NCBI GenBank assembly: GCA_021151525.1
Contig: JAGKXD010000009.1
Span: 7,618-71,617 of the forward strand
Reading direction: 5' to 3'
Length of the DNA: 64,000 nt
Origin: Cellvibrionaceae bacterium
GTDB lineage: Bacteria; Pseudomonadota; Gammaproteobacteria; Pseudomonadales; Cellvibrionaceae
Shown: piece after piece, positions 61,670 to 64,000 of the stretch
Position numbering within the stretch: the stretch's first letter is position 1
Layout of the letters: every line of letters starts with the position of its first letter
Notes under the pieces: generated by a model
Told to the model about the DNA's origin: nothing
Seen by the model: the letters and a program-made list of their open reading frames with translations, nothing else
Database searches by the model: none
Translations under genes and position numbers: made by a program

Positions 61670-62032
61670 CTAACCCATTACCTCAGCCATGGCAGACATG
61701 AGTACATCGGGAGTAATAGGCTTGGATAAATAAGCCTTGGCACCTTGGCGCATACCCCATACACGGTCAGTTTGCTGGTCTTTGGTGGTGACGATAATCA
61801 CCGGAATATGTGAGGTCTCAGGTAATTTCGATAATTGGCGAGTTGCCTGAAAGCCATTAAGACCCGGCATAACCACATCCATCAAAACTAAATCGGGGCG
61901 TTCTTTAACCGCCAAAGCCACGCCCGCCTCACCGTTTTCAGCGGTCAGCACCACGTGGCCATTTTTTTCCAGCATGGTTGTCAGCTTGTAAGTTTCAGTT
62001 GGAGAGTCATCAATAATCAGTACACGAGCCAT
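61670..62032 (-). CDS. pilH: Response regulator PilH
   Basis: A 120-residue single-domain receiver. VLIIDDSPTETYKL gives the acidic pocket (Asp8, Asp9), the phosphorylation site is Asp52 in LVLMDVVMPGLNGF, the Thr switch lies in IIVTTKDQQ and the Lys in YLSKPITP. PilH opposes or balances PilG in pilus retraction control. There is no output domain. It follows pilG by 74 bases. Confidence 0.92.
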   Translation of the reverse strand: MARVLIIDDSPTETYKLTTMLEKNGHVVLTAENGEAGVALAVKERPDLVLMDVVMPGLNGFQATRQLSKLPETSHIPVIIVTTKDQQTDRVWGMRQGAKAYLSKPITPDVLMSAMAEVMG

Positions 62033-62106
62033 AGCTGCTCCAGGTTGAATCGTAAATGTTAGAGTTAGCAGTCCCTTGGAGTTTTATAGATGCCTTCGAT
62101 CAGATA

Positions 62107-62502
62107 TCAGGATGCTTTCACGTGTTTAACGTGAGTTTCAATAGCATCCAAGAGTTCGCTTTTACTAAAGGGTTTAGTGAGATATTGATCCGAGCCAACA
62201 ATACGGCCTTTGGCCTTGTCGAACAGGCCGTCTTTACTGGATAGCATAATGACGGGGGTGGATTTGAATTCACTGTTGTTCTTGATGAGCGCGCAGGTTT
62301 GGTAACCATCGAGGCGCGGCATCATGATATCAACGAAGATTATATCGGGGCGGCTATCGGCAATTTTTGCCAACGCATCGAAACCGTCGGTGGCGGTAAT
62401 CACCATACATCCGGCTTTTTTTAACAGGGTTTCTGCAGTGCGGCGAATGGTCTTGCTATCGTCAATAACCATTACCTTCAAGCTTTCTAAACTTACGTCC
62501 AT
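62107..62502 (-). CDS. pilG: Response regulator PilG
   Basis: A 131-residue single-domain receiver. VMVIDDSKTIRRTAETLL carries the acidic pocket (Asp14, Asp15), Asp58 lies in IIFVDIMMPRLDGYQ, the Ser switch in VIMLSSKDGLFDK and the Lys in YLTKPFSKSELL. Phosphorylated by ChpA, it promotes pilus extension and cAMP signalling in related bacteria. It is the first gene of the Pil-Chp operon and is divergent from gshB. Confidence 0.93.
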   Translation of the reverse strand: MDVSLESLKVMVIDDSKTIRRTAETLLKKAGCMVITATDGFDALAKIADSRPDIIFVDIMMPRLDGYQTCALIKNNSEFKSTPVIMLSSKDGLFDKAKGRIVGSDQYLTKPFSKSELLDAIETHVKHVKAS

Positions 62503-62846
62503 ACTCTCTGACCTTTGCCTTTGTTATGCGAGTTTGCGCCAGAACCGGTGAATTACGCTGATAGAACAGGCTGATTAGCGAAAAAAACCGTGCGTTGTTG
62601 ATTTATAGTAGTCTTAAACATACGCGAACTGAACTTTTAACACAGTTTTTAAGGTTTAGCTATAACTACTTGAAACTATGAGTAATCTGTTCTCAATTTC
62701 CCCCAGTTAGTGCATTTGATTATGAAGATGTAGCTCACCTGACTCTGTCGCAGAAGTGTGCGCAATACCCTTGCTTTAAACGCTCTTAGGACTTAACTTT
62801 AGGCCGCATTTCTAACAACCGCAATATTCCTCAGTGAGATTCCCGA
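62503..62846. promoter_or_regulatory. Divergent promoter region of pilG and gshB
   Basis: This 344-base gap holds no gene and is AT-rich in the middle. It must drive pilG leftwards and gshB rightwards. A TATAAA-like box on the minus strand near 62600-62610 could serve pilG, but no paired -35 is convincing. No hairpin or repeat was noticed. Confidence 0.45.
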
Positions 62847-63815
62847 ATGACGCTATCCGTCGGCGTGGTCATGGACCCTATCGCTAATATCAAATTCCAT
62901 AAAGACACCACTCTGGCGCTTCTGTTGGCAGCTCAAGCGCGCGGCTGGTCACTGCATTATATGGAGCAGCGCGATCTTTATTTATTGCAAGGCGAGGCTC
63001 GCGCCACCATGCGCAATCTGAGCGTACAGGCAAATCCTGAGGATTTTTTCTGCCTTGGCATTAGCGCAGATCGCCCACTGGCGGATTTGGATGTCATCCT
63101 CATGCGTAAGGACCCGCCCTTCGACAACGAGTTTGTCTACAGCACCTATATTCTGGAAGCGGCGCAGAAAAAAGGTACGCTCGTGGTGAATGACCCACGC
63201 AGCCTGCGCGATTGCAATGAAAAAGTCTTCGCCACACAATTCCCACAATGCTGCCCAGCGGTGTTGGTCAGCCGCGATGCGCTAAAGCTGCGCGAATTCC
63301 ATCAACAATATCGCGATGTGATTTTCAAACCTCTGGATGGCATGGGCGGCAGCCGCATTTTCCGCTGCCGTGAAGATGACCCCAACGTTGGCGTTATTCT
63401 GGAAACCCTGACCGAGATGGGCACCCAAACCATCATGGCGCAGCGTTACATCCCTGAAATCACCGAGGGCGACAAACGTATTCTGGTGATTGATGGCGAG
63501 CCCGTCCCCTACTGCCTCGCACGCATTCCCGCCAAAGGCGAAACCCGCGGCAACCTCGCCGCAGGCGGTACCGGCGTAGCGCAGCCACTTTCCGAGCAAG
63601 ACCGTTGGATTGTCAGTCAAGTTGCACCTACCTTACGCGAGAAGGGTTTGCTGTTTGTCGGTCTAGATGTCATTGGTGAATACCTCACTGAAATCAATGT
63701 CACCAGCCCAACCTGCGCACGTGAAATTGATAAGGCTTATGGCACCAATATTGGCGATTTGTTGATGGCCGCCATTGCCCGCCGCAAAGAGCAGCAGCCG
63801 GACTATTCTCTGTGA
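62847..63815 (+). CDS. gshB: Glutathione synthetase
   Basis: A 322-residue ATP-grasp enzyme joining gamma-glutamylcysteine and glycine. It starts LSVGVVMDPIANIKFHKDTT, has LMRKDPPFDNEFVYSTYILE near residue 90, the ATP-binding loop FKPLDGMGGSRIFRC near 163 and the metal/substrate motif EINVTSPTCAREID near 288. The length is normal. Its place next to pilG and before a tonB gene is the same as in Pseudomonas aeruginosa. It shares a GTGA overlap with the downstream tonB-like gene. Confidence 0.96.
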   Translation: MTLSVGVVMDPIANIKFHKDTTLALLLAAQARGWSLHYMEQRDLYLLQGEARATMRNLSVQANPEDFFCLGISADRPLADLDVILMRKDPPFDNEFVYSTYILEAAQKKGTLVVNDPRSLRDCNEKVFATQFPQCCPAVLVSRDALKLREFHQQYRDVIFKPLDGMGGSRIFRCREDDPNVGVILETLTEMGTQTIMAQRYIPEITEGDKRILVIDGEPVPYCLARIPAKGETRGNLAAGGTGVAQPLSEQDRWIVSQVAPTLREKGLLFVGLDVIGEYLTEINVTSPTCAREIDKAYGTNIGDLLMAAIARRKEQQPDYSL

Positions 63816-64000
63816 GCGCAGCCTTAACCCTAGATACAACCGACTTTCAAGCCAAGCCCGTGGACGCAGGCGACCGCTTGAGCTTTACGATTTTTGTGGC
63901 CATTGCGCTGCATGCGCTGATCATTCTTGGCGTAACCTTTAAGCTGCCGCCCGCATCTAAAGGCTCACAAACTATTGAGATCACACTCGCCACACATAAA
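63812..64000 (+). CDS. tonB: Energy transducer TonB, N-terminal fragment
   Basis: A frame starting with GTG at 63812, inside the gshB stop codon, runs to the window end (63 residues seen). It reads DAGDRLSFTIFVAIALHALIILGVTF, a short cytoplasmic segment and a membrane anchor with the His (ALHALI) typical of TonB proteins, followed by periplasmic sequence GSQTIEITLATHK. The TonB C-terminal domain lies outside the window. The context gshB-tonB agrees with tonB3 in pseudomonads, which has been linked to twitching motility. Confidence 0.8.
   Translation, partial: MSAALTLDTTDFQAKPVDAGDRLSFTIFVAIALHALIILGVTFKLPPASKGSQTIEITLATHK

Overview
The window looks like chromosome of a Cellvibrionaceae-type gammaproteobacterium (Cellvibrio or a close relative). 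This is inferred from four things: a complete type II secretion operon, a lipoprotein with the long poly-serine linker typical of Cellvibrio/Saccharophagus secreted proteins, a Pseudomonas-like Pil-Chp operon next to gshB-tonB, and an XrtA/PEP-CTERM-type exopolysaccharide locus. No rRNA gene, CRISPR array or intact transposase was seen.

Layout. (1) 1-16.9 kb: exopolysaccharide locus of the XrtA-associated type. It holds an ATP-grasp fragment, two NodB deacetylases, a FemAB-like protein, a CelD-like acyltransferase, the PrsT TPR lipoprotein, an outer-membrane barrel, a degenerate tyrosine-kinase homologue, a Wzz-like chain-length protein, a Wza-like exporter and the initiating sugar-phosphate transferase. 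Divergent from these are a UDP-sugar dehydrogenase, a UDP-uronate epimerase and a third deacetylase. The exosortase itself is not in the window. (2) tRNA-Arg(CCG) with a terminator at 16.9-17.1 kb. (3) 17-31.9 kb: a second, ABC-exporter-dependent surface glycan locus with wecB, dTDP-rhamnose genes, wzm/wzt, several glycosyltransferases, three sulfotransferase domains and an APS kinase, which together predict a sulfated rhamnose-containing glycan. (4) 31.9-35.4 kb: a repeat-rich stretch with a strong candidate CsrB/RsmZ-type regulatory RNA, a two-gene DUF2442 unit whose second gene is frameshifted, REP-like inverted pairs, and one probably abundant secreted protein. (5) 35.4-45.7 kb: type II secretion operon gspE-F-G-H-I-J-K-L-M-C-D on the minus strand, in Xanthomonas-like order. 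(6) 46.2-48.3 kb: xseB-ispA and rsmE, separated by palindromic repeats. (7) 48.4-62.5 kb: a poly-Ser lipoprotein and the Pil-Chp operon pilG-H-I-J-K-chpA-B-C on the minus strand. (8) gshB and the start of a tonB gene on the plus strand at the right edge.

Most notable observations. pilJ carries an out-of-frame internal deletion that removes about 80 residues of the conserved signalling tip, while every other Pil-Chp gene is open. A roughly 218-nt non-coding RNA with 11 GGA motifs and a GacA-like upstream box lies between the polysaccharide and secretion loci. The second polysaccharide locus combines sulfotransferases, a CysN-domain/APS-kinase fusion without its GTPase part, and a 1114-residue sulfotransferase/two-glycosyltransferase fusion. 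The tyrosine-kinase homologue of the exopolysaccharide locus lacks the P-loop lysine.

All function calls rest on reading motifs and on gene order; no database search was run.
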